Below are positions 33,221-45,520 of a DNA stretch of 64,000 nucleotides, in pieces. Each line of letters opens with the position of its first letter. Positions within the stretch are counted from its first letter, which is position 1. The notes under the pieces are model-generated. The model saw only the letters and a list, made by a program, of their open reading frames with translations. It searched no databases and was not told the DNA's origin. The translations under genes were made by a program, and so were the position numbers. The DNA lies in assembly GCA_948567375.1 (NCBI GenBank), contig OX419755.1, positions 18,853,001 through 18,917,000 of the forward strand, given 5' to 3'. This DNA is from Lunularia cruciata (Eukaryota; Streptophyta; Marchantiopsida; Lunulariales; Lunulariaceae).

Positions 33221-36200
33221 GATTGGACTAAATTTAGATTGAACTAGAGTTGTGCATGTTATTTGGAGTAGCAATACTTGTTTTCAAAGGAACCTATTTT
33301 GTGGTTTGGATTGGATAGGATTGTGGAGTCAATTTTGGAAGAAGGTGATCTCTTTGAATCATGGATAACTTTTTCTCACATATTTTATGTACCTTTATTC
33401 CTCTTTACCTTTTATTGGTCTTATTATTTTGTTCCTTCATTTATTTGAGTCTCCAATTTTTGCTTCATATGTTCCATCTCTTTGTTATTTGTTTTCTTTT
33501 GTATTCTTGTATGCATGAATATTTGTAGTAGAATAACTTATCATACCTCCAATTTATTCTTTTTAGGATGATTGCTTTGAGTCATAGATAAGCACTTCTC
33601 ACACATTTTATGTATCTTTTTATGTTCTTTATCTTTATATGATATCTCTTTTTTGTTCCTTCAGTTTTTGGGTCTCCAATTTTGGCTCCATATGTGCTAA
33701 CTCTTTGTTATGTATCTTCTTTTGTATTATTGTATGGATGAATATTTATAATAGAATAGCTTATGAAATCTCTAATTGTTTTGCATGTAGACTTGGAAAG
33801 ACTACCTGGATGATACTCCTCATCTAGCATGCCATACCCCTTACGTGCAATTAAGAAGCAGATGTCATTGCTGTTTTTTTGAACATACACCTATCATGGA
33901 TCAGATTCATCTCATTAGAGTACCTTCCATCCCAATATCATGTACTTTGCACATACCAATGATGGATGTTACATAGGTTGATGTCCTACAAAGAATCCTT
34001 TATCTTTTTTTGCACAAATTCATTATCTCCTCCTAGGCATTTTTACTTGACTTACCTATACCACATATGTATACAAGGGTTATCATGCCTTTACATCACT
34101 TAGTGAGTTCCATGATTTCCTTACTAGTATAAGCTATGTTAACATATGAGCAAGGGAAATATGTCTCTACTTGGACCTTATTGGCACTCTTTCCATGTTG
34201 TACTTTACTCCTCCAAGCATATAGAAGTGCATTGAGAAACCACCTCTTGGATTCATTGATTTTTGCAAAGGGATTGGTATGCTCTACACAAATGGGTACA
34301 TAATATACGCCCAAGCAATAGCCAAAGGATTATAGAGTCTCCATAGTCATATGCACTACCTCTTGAGTATTGTTGTTTGTGTAAATCTTTGATGTTAGGT
34401 TAGATAGAAAAGTATAGACATATAGCCTGAGCATTGTCTTCCTCTAGACCCAACACAATTCTCCATTGATACTTTTATCTTTACAAAGTTTCCATCCACC
34501 TACCACTTATGACCTTCCAGCTTTCCTCCATGAACATTTAATTGGTGTATTTTGTCTCTTTGCTCTTTTAGACAAGACATATAGCCTGAGCATTGTCTTC
34601 CTCTAGACCCAACACAATTCTCCATTGATACTTTTATCTTTACAAAGTTTCCATCCACCTACCACTTATGACCTTCCAGCTTTCCTCCATGAACATTTAA
34701 TTGGTGTATTTTGTCTCCTTGCTCTTTTAGACAAGACATTAGGTGTTTGTGCAATCATTATTGGTGATTTCCTTTTGTGTTAAGTCTCACTTATTATTTA
34801 TTTCTAGCTTTGACACTTCATTTCATCTTTTTTTCTCCTTATCAATAGCCTTAGCTACGCTAAAATCTTTAAAAATCAGTTGTTTGCATCTTAGTTTTTA
34901 TGGAGATCTATCCTAATTGGGTCCTTTTCTAAGTTGATGTCTCAAAAGCTTTCAATACAATCTCTCATCCACATCATTTCATGTCCAGTTGCATATTGTG
35001 CTCTTTGCTCATACAGGATTAGATCCACTCCTTGATCCCATTTGTGCATATATTATATACCATAGAGATACCTTTGTTTTAGTCACCATATTACCATCTG
35101 GGAGTTCACATAGTTGGTATTTGTGAAGTACATATGTGAAGATGATCCCATAAGAGGCTTCTATTTGCCAAAGGGCACTTCATAGCTATGCAAGTGGTCA
35201 TAGACACTTTTCTATCTTGTTTCTTTCCATCACTTTAAAATGATACAAATATATTGAGCCAATATATTTTATTAGAGTCTTATCTACTTATTTTCTCTAT
35301 CTAAAGACCTTAGGTTATGCATCTAGGACTTCTAAGTGCAAGGTCTAGAGCCCACAAGTGGTCCTCACTTCCTTAGACTTCCCACCAAGGTTCCAATTCC
35401 CAAGAGGAGGTTTGAGGGTTTTGGCCTCTCCTCTAGAAATGGATGATTATTATAGCTTGTTTATATCCAACATCTTTGTTCAAGCTACAACTCATGCTCA
35501 TTTACTCCCTTTTTTTGGGAACATGCATATGGCTTAGTTCATTCTCACAAGATGTTATATCCTTCAAGCTCTTATGTAGCACATATTTACTTATCTAAAA
35601 TTTTACTCCTACTCCATCTATGTATATCTGATAGTATTACATGCTATTCTTTCTTCATTCTTTTAGAGTCATAAATCCTCTCAAAATAGTCATTTAAGTG
35701 GTGTAGGCTATAGATAGTTCTTTCCATAGCCATGGGAGATTGTGTTCTCATATTTCAATAGCTATTGCACCAATCTCCTACTTAGGAGCATGGATTCAAT
35801 TGGCTACCCTACTAGCATATAGGTTCTTCTACCATTGTTGCTTATTTTTTATGACATTTATTATAATAGTGGATTCAAGCACTTATGATTTCCAACCATA
35901 TCTTTGTTTGGCTTGCAAATTATTACTAGGTCCTACCTGTACATCACTCCTTATTTTGTATCACTAGACTCTAGGAAAATTCAAGAAGATTTGAGTGAGA
36001 ATATACACACTCACAATTTTACTTATCCTCATTAATATGCATCTACTTGATAGAGTTAGGATTCTCTCTTATGGAAGGAAAGTCTTCAGAGCTAGGCTCC
36101 ATGCTTTGCTCTTTGATTTAGGACTTTTGCTTCACATTTGAAGAGTTAAGTATGGCAATTTGCCTATGTTTGTGTGTACTACATCAACCTTCTAGGGCTA

Positions 36201-37040
36201 CTAAACTAGTGCATTTGTGGATTACCTTTGGACACACATAATGTACATATTTTACAATGTACTTGAGGAAGAGTGCACATTTGAGTTCATGATGTCATCT
36301 AGGATCTAGTGGTATAGATCCTATGATCTAGATGGTCTTAAGTACAAATTGAGCAATGGTTGGACCTACTTGAATCACCTCCTTGGCTTGTGAGAGCAGA
36401 TATTGTCAAGTTTCTAACAAATGTCATACTTTGTTTAATGTCGTAGTTGCAAACCCCCTATGAACAAGGTCATAAGTGCATCTTTGCACTCAAGCAAGCA
36501 CAATCATGAGCATTGCCACAAGACAAAAGGATTACCACTACATACCACAGCTATCCATTGATACCTTTGTACCAATGACTAATGAGATTTTTATGTATCT
36601 TCATCACCAATTTGATGATCTTCTTTGGGAGGCAGCATGAGGAAAAGCATGAGATTCCTTGTAAAGGACATGAACGATGGTTATCTCTAGCATATTCACC
36701 TCATATTTGAGACAAGGAATCTCTATCACATTACAACACTTCATAAACATGCACTGACTACAAGGACCCATCACATCTACAACCCTCCCTCTTCATTTAC
36801 CACATATACTCTTGGAAGATTTATATCACTTAGTTTAGTAGCAATTATAGTTTTTCTTTTTCCTCCTTTATTTTGCTTTGGGACCATAACTCTATATAAG
36901 ATTCTTGCACTTTTTCATTGTGCATTGGGCTCATTTCCCTTTTGCACTTAATTATGCCTTGTATTCTTCTTTTTCTTTTTTTTGAGGTATACTACTTGGC
37001 CTCTTGACTTCAATGAGTCTTTATCCAACCTTCTACATAA
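33220..37040 (+). pseudogene. Reverse transcriptase pseudogene, family D copy 2 (near full length)
   Basis: Second copy of the RT element at 1-4090, again with many stops. 33220-34020 is the 5' part shared with 10880-11470. It contains a diverged tandem duplication of about 230 bases (about 33350-33575 and 33580-33800). The RT region begins near 34900 with VDVSKAFNTISHP-like sequence. The block CSHISIAIAPISYLGAWIQL (35740-35800) matches the LRS-AVATAPIAYLGSW-type motif late in these RTs. The tail at 36840-37040 has GTGCATTGGGCTC and GCCTTGTATTC, then GAGGTATACTACTTGG. It lacks the 692-bp solo LTR seen in copy 1. Not functional. Confidence 0.75.
34417..34734 (+). repeat. 159-bp tandem duplication
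   Basis: Two head-to-tail copies (34417-34575 and 34576-34734), both starting GACATATAGCCTGAGC. I see a single difference (TCTCTTTGC versus TCTCCTTGC). This is far more similar than any other repeat pair in the window, so the duplication is much younger than the element it lies in. Confidence 0.95.
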
Positions 37041-37579
37041 TAGATCCTCTACATAATTGCACCTTTATCTCCCATCTTTTCCTGACGATTGTAGATATAC
37101 AGGCAGTCATTTAGTATTAATATCTAGAATTTAGCATTAGTATCTAAAACTCCATTTTCTTTTATTAACCAGATTACTACAAAACATTAGTAAACGCAAT
37201 CTCAATCTTATTGCAACGTTGATTCGCGAGGGTATACATGGAGCTTAGTGATTGTAAACAGTCATTTGTTGTACACATGCTTTCTATAATATGCTAGAGA
37301 TTTGAGGGCGGATACGACAGCTTCTAGTAACGCTCATATTAGTGCCAATACTTTCGTTCGTGTTGAAAGAGGGTTATACTGCTCAATAAAGCGAACGAAT
37401 AAAACTTGGAAATGTTCATCCTTTCGTTTATTGTCAAAGTAACAGCCACAAAGTCATAAAAACGTCCTCGGCGCTCGCGAGGAAGGGTCAATCAGACCTC
37501 CTTGGGAAACTGCCACAATTTAGTTTCCAAGAGTAATGCTAAGATACTGATTGGTCACACCAAGAGTTTGAGCTCCACG

Positions 37580-37644
37580 CAGTATTGCTGTTTGAACCTG
37601 GGTATCGCGCATGTCCTAAACCTTAAGCTAAGGCAACAATACTG
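37580..37644 (-). repeat. tRNA-like relic, probably SINE-derived
   Basis: Bounded by an eight-base perfect inverted repeat, CAGTATTG and CAATACTG, placed like an acceptor stem 65 bases across. Inside on the - strand is TAGCTTAAGGTTTAGG, similar to a Pol III A box plus D arm, and then CCCAGGTTCAAAC, similar to a B box. The anticodon arm is too short and the T stem does not pair, so this is not a working tRNA gene. Confidence 0.4.
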
Positions 37645-37882
37645 CCCAAAATCATGAGTTACGAAACTGATCGCAATCTAAGGACCGCATTAGAAGGAGC
37701 TTATACAAAAGCTGATTTTTTCTTGCCCGATTAGCTGGAAAGTAAAAACTTCAATAGAATTTCGAGATAGAATCTAGAAAGGTCAAAACAAAAAATGAAT
37801 ACCATAATAGACATTTTACAAGATGATGAATTCTGTGGTAGGTGTATCAAGTAAAAATTTTGGCATCCCTTGGACATAATGG

Positions 37883-37918
37883 TTTTTATTTTTATTTTTA
37901 TTTTTATTTTTTATTTGT
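37883..37918. repeat. (TTTTTA)n microsatellite
   Basis: About five TTTTTA units, then TTTTTTATTTG. Simple sequence. Confidence 0.9.
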
Positions 37919-39039
37919 TATTTGTTTGTTGTCATATGATTTTACAAATATCATTCTCAGTCATATCATTTGATTATTGGGCATAAAGCTCCCACTCTCG
38001 TGATTTCTAATGTAACACAAACTTCTAGTCACCTTCTCTCATAAGCCTCTCAAGTCCATTAGGTGGAGGGCATGTCACTCCTATAAGCAAAGGAGTAGAA
38101 TGATCAAGAAATGCGAAGTGCCATAGAATCACCAGATTTCAGAGAAATCACCAATATTTTATAAGGTCCGATGATTATTTGATGGAAGATGAAATCTAGA
38201 ACGTTGTCCACGAGAGAGTTTATGGTGGCTTTCACATAAGCAAAGCAAACAAAATATAAATTAAGGATGAAAAAAATATTGGAAAATTTATTCAAAAGTA
38301 AAAAATAAGAACTATTCATTAATACTGCACAAGATACAAATCTACCATAAAAGATGATGATAATCTAAGCAAATTTTGATTACAAAAGATTATCTTTACT
38401 TCTCTCTATGCATTGATTCTTGAATGTCTATGAAAAGCTCTTCATAAAAAAAGAGTCTACAATTACATATGCTAGACACTTTATCCAATTCAAGCATACA
38501 AATAGGATTACCATAGCTATTCACGAAGATATGGAGTACTATGCATGATCTAATGCAAGCTGTTTCCTTCTCAATTTTCACACTTATTTCTTGAATCATA
38601 TATTTGCCATCTTCAGACGGCAAAAATACATGTTAATTTTTATTTATAGAACGCTTTGAAGGTTGATGATAATTGCTTCTTCTTCGTAAGTTATCATGCA
38701 ATTTTTGTAGAGAGCTTGTATTGGGTACCCAGCATTTACGATGATAAACGCCTATTAACCACTCTTTTGTCCAGTAAAGTTTCAATATGTATAAGCTTCT
38801 TGGAATATTAAATTATTTATGTATGTCAGATACTAGGGTACACAAATGTGGTATGATATGGTGCATCATACTATGAAACATGTTATACATCCAGAATATT
38901 ATTTTTCTCATTGTATAAACATTGTAAAAATTTAAATGATAATGATCATGATTCCGAAACTCTAGACGAGAATGATGTCGTTGAGGTTTTCAATTTCATA
39001 TTATAGGGGATCATCTAACAGTCTTATTAGCAAAAGAAA

Positions 39040-39710
39040 TTCTCGATGAGTGTTGTGACCTTTCTATGATTTATTGATCTACTTCTTGTTGAACGTCCTA
39101 CACTATACTCGAATACCTTATCATTTAATACATGGGTCACAAACGTATGTATAACTCACAATAGTGCTTTCACCTATAGGTACATGTTATGTAATCTCCA
39201 CTATAACTGAGCTTATGCACATTCTCTTGCTATGGGCAAGAAATATTCAATTTTAGTAATTAATTTTATGGAAATTGAGTACTTTATACCATCAAGATAT
39301 TCATAATTTGTCCATATGATTCCTTGTTTCGAACCATGTCCCTTCGCACAGTCTTGGCACTATGAGACCAACTTTACCACATATATCTCAAATACCTTGT
39401 CAGCTAATATATGGATCACAAAGGAATTATAGTTCACAAAGGTTCTCTCTATCAGATAAATTTTATTGTTAATATTAGCTAAAGTAGCATCAGGATCTAA
39501 TTGATACATCATCTTGGTTATATAATATTTTCTATCCCCGCTCTTAGGCCAGTTGACAGCCAATCACTTTCTATGGACAAAAAAGTTCGATTTCAGAAAC
39601 TAATTGATAAAACTGAATACTTCATTCTAAATCAAATTACACATGATTTGTCTTTGTGATTCTATGCTTCTAACCATGTCCTATTCGAGCACTATTACCA
39701 CCATGATCAT
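39040..39710. repeat. Diverged tandem repeat, period about 336 bp
   Basis: Paired blocks appear in the same order twice: CGAATACCTTATCATTTAAT / CAAATACCTTGTCAGCTAAT, TGGGTCACAAACG / TGGATCACAAAGG, ATTGAGTACTTTATA / ACTGAATACTTCATT, and GAACCATGTCCCTTCG / TAACCATGTCCTATTCG. The last pair is about 336 bases apart. No coding potential. Confidence 0.6.
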
Positions 39711-39999
39711 CATGTTGAACACATCCTCTCTTGTACATGTGGGTAAATGATGTGGACCCTAAAAGAACTTATTTTGACACACAAACACGATAGAGTTTCA
39801 TACAAGATAAAACTTCAGGAGTTACCTTTGGAACCTCTGAAACTACTTAAATAAATTCTTTGAAAACCAGAATGAAACATTTCTTTGAGAAATGGAGTAA
39901 TATAAAAAAATTTAGCATACTAATTTTTGTAGTTTTAACCCAGAGTGCTTACAGTTTAGAATATTGATCTAGATTATAACTAGATTTCGTTTTTATATA

Positions 40000-41460
40000 A
40001 CCTGTAAATCGATGTTAGTTTGTGTGGAATACCACTTGTATTTCATTACCACGTCAATTTTACAAGTATGCCTGCTAAGCAAACCTACGGGACAATTCCT
40101 TTATATACACGATGTGAGTGGGACTTGAACCTGCTTGGTGTACACGACCCTATCCAGAAGCAGCAAAAGCTCGTTTACAACGTTGTTCTCGCGGTGGCGT
40201 TCTCTCTTTACAACGGTGTAGTTGTTGAGATTGTTCATCCCGACATTCCAAGCCAGGGAACGCTTGCTCTGGAGCCGCGTTACAAACTCGGTTACTTGGA
40301 GGGGCCCGTGAATCACTTGAACGCTCGGATTGCAGCTTTGGACGTAGATTACTAACAAGGAGTCCTTTCAAGGAATAAAGTTTGAAATCGGGTCTGTTCG
40401 GCAGTCCACCCTTCCGTTCCCGTGACTTCCTTTCCACGACGGTGCCGGGGCGGACGAAACTTCTCATACTGTATAAACCCACGTGTGTACAGCCAGTGAC
40501 CTCCTGCACACGCCTTGACGTAAAGGTAGGGTCTACACGGAGGAGGATGGCAATCTCGGAAATCTCCTAACACGAGGAAAATCAGTTACAGAGCGCCGTT
40601 ATGACACGATGCGGCTACTTGGACACGTGGGCATAGGCGACAGAGTTAGCAAATCTGTCGTGCCTTGCAGGACTCAGGAACGGAACCCCCCTGCTGCTAG
40701 TGGGGATGTCAGAAGTCGGGGAAACGGAACCCTACGGGTGGTGGTGGTGGTGATGTCAGACGAACCTCCACCCGAGTCAAGACAAACATTTCAATATGGT
40801 CAACCGACGAGTCCTCAAGTCGCGTTGTCCTTATAAGCGCCATGACGGGATGGTTTGCCTGGTGCCTCCCTCTATCCTTATCCAGTTACATCTCACTCTC
40901 GACATGTTTTAAACATGATTCTCCCTGCGACTGACCGAGGTCTTTCCGTATACACTTTAGTTCCCTGTCCTTTCGACCAGGTCCAAGGCCCTTTCCTACT
41001 GTAACAGCTAAGTTCCGGAACGCAGCTTTCCCTTAAAGTAGCTGGCGGACCTTATCGACCAGGGCTATATGCTGACTAGCCTAGAGTGCCCCGAGTCAAC
41101 CGGGATCTGTCAGTCTCGCCGGATCCAAATCCTGTCTTCATTGTTTTGTCCGCTTCCAAGGCTGCACCTCAATACTCGATGTATGTGGACCGCCGGTAAG
41201 GAAGGTTTGCTTTCTGATCCGGGCATAGTTGATGTGTTTACCATTACTCGCTGATTCCCAAAAAGCATTGAACACGTCCATATCTTTCGGTTTTGATTTG
41301 ACTTTGACAGTTTACCACTATTCTTGTAATGAAGGAGAATATCAAGAAAAGCTAAGTGAGACAAGGCAGGCAGAACTTTAAGGCGCACAAATTCCAAAAG
41401 GTGAACCTCTCTACGTCCTATACAACATGCTGCACATAGAAGGTGGAAACAAAAGAGCAA
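40000..41460. other. GC-rich island, gene-like but unidentified
   Basis: GC and CpG content rise sharply against both flanks. Open frames include 40020-40355 (+, 111 codons) and 40150-40509 (-, 119 codons). Neither resembles a known family, and overlap on both strands suggests composition rather than coding. Promoter-like words occur together near 40475-40490: TATAAACCC followed by a G-box core CACGTG. A B-box-like word lies at 40112-40125 on the - strand. It could be a gene fragment, a promoter carried by a repeat, or young inserted DNA not yet AT-drifted. Confidence 0.3.
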
Positions 41461-42150
41461 AATGTCTCAACTATTGAGATATCTCATTATCTCTTATCCC
41501 ATTATCTTAACTTGTAAAATATAACACTAAGTAGGTTTATGAAGCATAAATCCTACTTACCCACCATAGAGTTTGTGATATTTAGAATCCATTTTATACT
41601 TCTATAATAATTTTGTAGAGGAAATCGCACAAACCTTAAAATTATCATGACCACATTTGGAAATTCAATCATCATCAAAATATTAGAAATAGTTTATATG
41701 TAGATAACAGAATTACCATTATGAATTGAGGTACTCTTTCTTCCATTTTGTCTCAGACATGAGCATGAGATAAAATTAAAAAATTATAACTACTATTAAA
41801 TTAAAATTATTCCGTTAATATTACGATTAAAATTAAGACTAAATCAATTAAAAATCAAGGGTATCTTTTAGAATTTATTCTCTTTGTATCGTTAATTAAT
41901 TCTATTCTAACATGTTTATAGAATAGAATGTTCTATAATTGGTTGATTTATAAAACTAATTCATATGAAGCAAATTAAATTTCTATCTCTTGGTAAAATC
42001 ATGCACATCTAAGTGGAACATGATTTTGTCGTTGTACTCAAGACAAGTATCTCATCTAATTATCAACAAAAGATGAGGAGATAGTAAATGATTTACTTAC
42101 AATAGGTCAATGATGAACCTTTTCTTGAGTATAGGTGAGTGCTTCTCACA
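41460..42150. other. AT-rich, nothing seen
   Basis: AT-rich sequence between two GC-rich islands; no frames or repeats recognised. Confidence 0.5.
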
Positions 42151-42660
42151 GAACCATACGTGAACGTTATTGCTAGTACGGCTCCCAACCCCAATCTTCT
42201 TAGTGGTAGAGTTTAATCATCGAGAATCACAGGCCTACCCACTTCTTGGCTTCGGGTTGAAAACAACAGTCCCAGCGGCGCAAAACAATCCTTGGCCTCA
42301 TTCTTCATCTTTAGCTTCAACACTTTCCATTATATTATACCCCCGTCACATGCACGGCGCCGCCTGGCCTGAGTCACTCTCTCCCGCAGGGAGCGCGTCG
42401 GGGGAATTACATGAACGGCCCAAATGCCTCGAAGCTGTACGGTACCGCATTACGTGCTCTCCCCTTTCGCCATCTGCTAAGGGATAGATATTCTGCGTTG
42501 AAGTCTCTGATGGCCCCCGCAGGCGGTTGGCCCGTTGTAGAGAAGGTTCTGCTTTTGGTCGTAATTGTAAAGGCCTGCGGCTTGACTGAGCGCTTTTCTC
42601 TGTCGTGAGGATGTTCCAGCATCGAGCAGAAATATTGTTCCCTATGTTTCCACTCGGCAT
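42150..42660. other. Second GC-rich island
   Basis: GC-rich block bounded by very AT-rich DNA and abutting family E copy 5. Overlapping frames of about 65-105 codons exist on both strands, which points to composition rather than genes. No family recognised. Confidence 0.3.
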
Positions 42661-42680
42661 TTATACTTTTTATACTTTTC

Positions 42681-42775
42681 TAAAAAGGGCGACCGCGTAG
42701 AAAACACGAAGGATGGGAAGACCCCATCAAGCCTACCTCAATATAACAGTTGAGAGATAAAAAATGAAGGCACGT
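42681..42775 (-). repeat. Family E hairpin repeat, copy 5
   Basis: On the - strand, GCTTGATGGGGTCTTCCC and a CATCCTTCGTGTTTTCTACG block, ending GCGGTCGCCCTTTTTAG. The hairpin GATGGG-GTCTT-CCCATC is perfect (42712-42728). The upstream half is shortened or diverged. Confidence 0.7.
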
Positions 42776-45224
42776 TACTTGAGACTAGCTTAGCTAAAGT
42801 AAATTATTCATGTTACCCAAAATGAATTTATCAAAGCTGAATTTAGATTCAATTATCCTCAACTTGGAATCAATTAAATGATTATCATATTCTAAAATCA
42901 ACTATAAAGGAACAAATAGATATTAAATAGTAACATTAAGAAGAATCTACCTCAATAACTCCAGCAATACGTTTATGGTATGACCTCAACATATTGATAT
43001 GCTCTTGAGACGAGCTACGCATACTTCTCAACAATATGTTGAGAAGTAGTAATTATCTATAACATCCACTTAAAAAAAATTTCAACCACTTTTATATATA
43101 TATAATAGCTCAAATCATAAGTATCCTGTATGTACGAAAGCAAAATCAGACTTATACATCAGATTAATATTTCCTCGTTATTATAAATGAACATCACATT
43201 TAATATTATAAAGTGTTCTAAAAAAAAAATTTATTTTTCAGTATGTATTAATTCATTTACATCAGTAACATTTGACAACTTCTTGTTGACTTTCTAGTAA
43301 CTATCCATTTAAAAAATATCAGACTAAATGAAGATCGATTTTTCATATCATCTTTTAGTCATATGGAGATTGTATTTATCTTTCAAGTAATGTACTCTCT
43401 GCAGTAACTTATCTTTGGATCAGTATGTTGAATTCTAGGAAATACTATTCTTATGTTAGAAAATTATTTTCCTTACAGATAAATATATAATATATTTAAC
43501 CCATTAATCGTTCTGTTATTTCCCCATAACTCAAAATTTAGGCTTAAGGTGTGAATCGATCAGTTAGATGAATATTATCTTTACAAATAAACCCTTCAAA
43601 AAATTATAATATACCCTATATTTTATTTTATTTTTTATTTTTTTCTCCCCAATAAAAATTTATCTATAGTTTATTTTATATAGTTATGACATTCATTGAA
43701 TACAAAAGAGCTTGACTGTTACGTTACAGCATCCACTCTCAAGAATAGCTATAAGTTATTTGTTTTCCTATATAAAATTATCTTTCTCTGGTTGTATTTA
43801 GGCTTAAAAGTTCATAGAACTTACAAAATAATTTAATTTCTGGTCATATCTATACTCTTAAACTATATAGTAGAAAATATTAAATTAAATTTTTCTCTTC
43901 AAGTATTATTCAATTTAGGTGTATTTATGTCAGAATTTTTTTTATGATATCCATTCTAAATTTCTGATAGATCTTTGCAATAAATAGAGAAAATAAGGTA
44001 AACTGATCATTTTCGGTAAAACAAAATATTCGTATATTAAACATAAATTGATAAATTTAGTTAAATAAAATATAAGTAGATTAAACAAGGAAATACAACA
44101 TGTTGACTCAATATTAGTTTGACAACAATAAGTATCAATTTTCTAACTATACCAATTTAAATAGAAGTAGAAGAGGATATATAACATGAATATGAGATCA
44201 AAATATCTCAAAAAATACATAGTGATGACATCTATTTTTTTCAAAAAGAATATCACTAGAATACATACTGCTTATCAATTAGAAATGAGATGTCAAAAGA
44301 ACAGTATAAGATTTGATAATAATTATAAATAGAACAACTCTTAATTTATCATGTGCACCATATAAATCTCTATACTTCTTTTACCTTATGATCCTCCTAA
44401 ATCAAGACGAGTAAACTTTAAGTTTAAAATTATTCTCCCAAAATTTAAAGAATCATTTAAGATAGCTTTTAATAGATCTTAAAAAAATAAAAATAAAATA
44501 TGCTTGCAGTTAGACTTTTCACGAGTATTCTTTGATTATCTTATTCTGTAATGGTTTTCAGACATTTCATGTTTCACACCAATTCTATAAAGATATTTAA
44601 AGTGATAATCCGTTCTCTAATATAGATCTATAAGTACAATTACTTTTATTTATTATTCAACTTCTCAAACTACTATTCAACTTATCATTAAATTTCAAAA
44701 TCTTCAAATATTATTTATGAAAAAGCTATGAACGAATCTGCAATAGGTGTAATATATAATGTTGTAAAGAAATAATTTATTTGAGAAAAATTATTTTGTT
44801 CCACTTGAAAAATATAATATAATTTTTAGAAACCAAAATAGAAATAATGAAAATACCATCTTACAACGATCTATTCCTCTTAGATTTGTAAGGATCTTCT
44901 AAGAATATAAATTCTTTCAATCAAAGTGTAGCACATATGTATTATATTTTATAATTTTCTAAATATGCTTTGTTAAATATCCTAAAATTTACAGAAACAT
45001 ATGGATTCTATCTAATATTTAGGTAAAAAATAGATTACTTTACTTAAATATTTTATTTGCTTCATCTTAAGGATAAGGTTCATTTTCTAAATTTTAGATT
45101 TTGAGACTAAAATAAAAATTTGCAAATCCACTTCAATTCAAAATATAAATGAACTATATTTATGAAAATAAAAGGAACCTGTATTTATATCTCATCTTTG
45201 GTATTTGTACTTTGCCGCTTGATT

Positions 45225-45520
45225 TTCTACCAATATGTAGCATAAATCTATTGAGTTTCCACATCAGTCACAAAAATCTCCTTGTAGCTAGTGAAAAATG
45301 ACATCAAAGCCCACCATAAAGGAACTAGGAATAGAAAGCTGAACACTGAAGTCTATAAAAGAGACTTTTTGGGACAGCAGAAGATTGAAGTTCACAACCT
45401 CAACATCAACACTATTACATCACACTATCTCTCTAATCTCTCTGCAAACACACAAGAACAACATTCTCTTGCTCTCCACTCTTCTATTGGTTCTAATACT
45501 CTCTAATATGCAGCACCTTT
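45225..45520 (+). promoter_or_regulatory. Promoter-like block in AT-rich DNA
   Basis: TCTATAAAAGAGAC near 45351 is a good TATA box. It is followed by a CT/CA-rich leader (CTATCTCTCTAATCTCTCTG near 45427) of the kind found in plant 5' untranslated regions and LTRs. The block is clearly less AT-rich than its surroundings. No long coding frame follows. It could be a solo LTR or orphan promoter; inverted TG/CA ends were not located. Confidence 0.35.

Larger units (their letters stand above)
37040..40000. other. Gene-less region with short repeats
   Basis: No coding frame longer than about 75 codons and none recognised. Contains a T-rich microsatellite, a tRNA-like relic and a diverged 336-bp tandem repeat, listed separately. 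Composition becomes less repetitive than the gypsy region to the left. Confidence 0.5.

Noticed and set aside
40101-40140. tRNA gene on the - strand (B-box-like AGGTTCAAGTCCCACTC)
   Set aside because: No matching acceptor strand about 70 bases away and the T stem has mismatches; a Pol III relic or chance.
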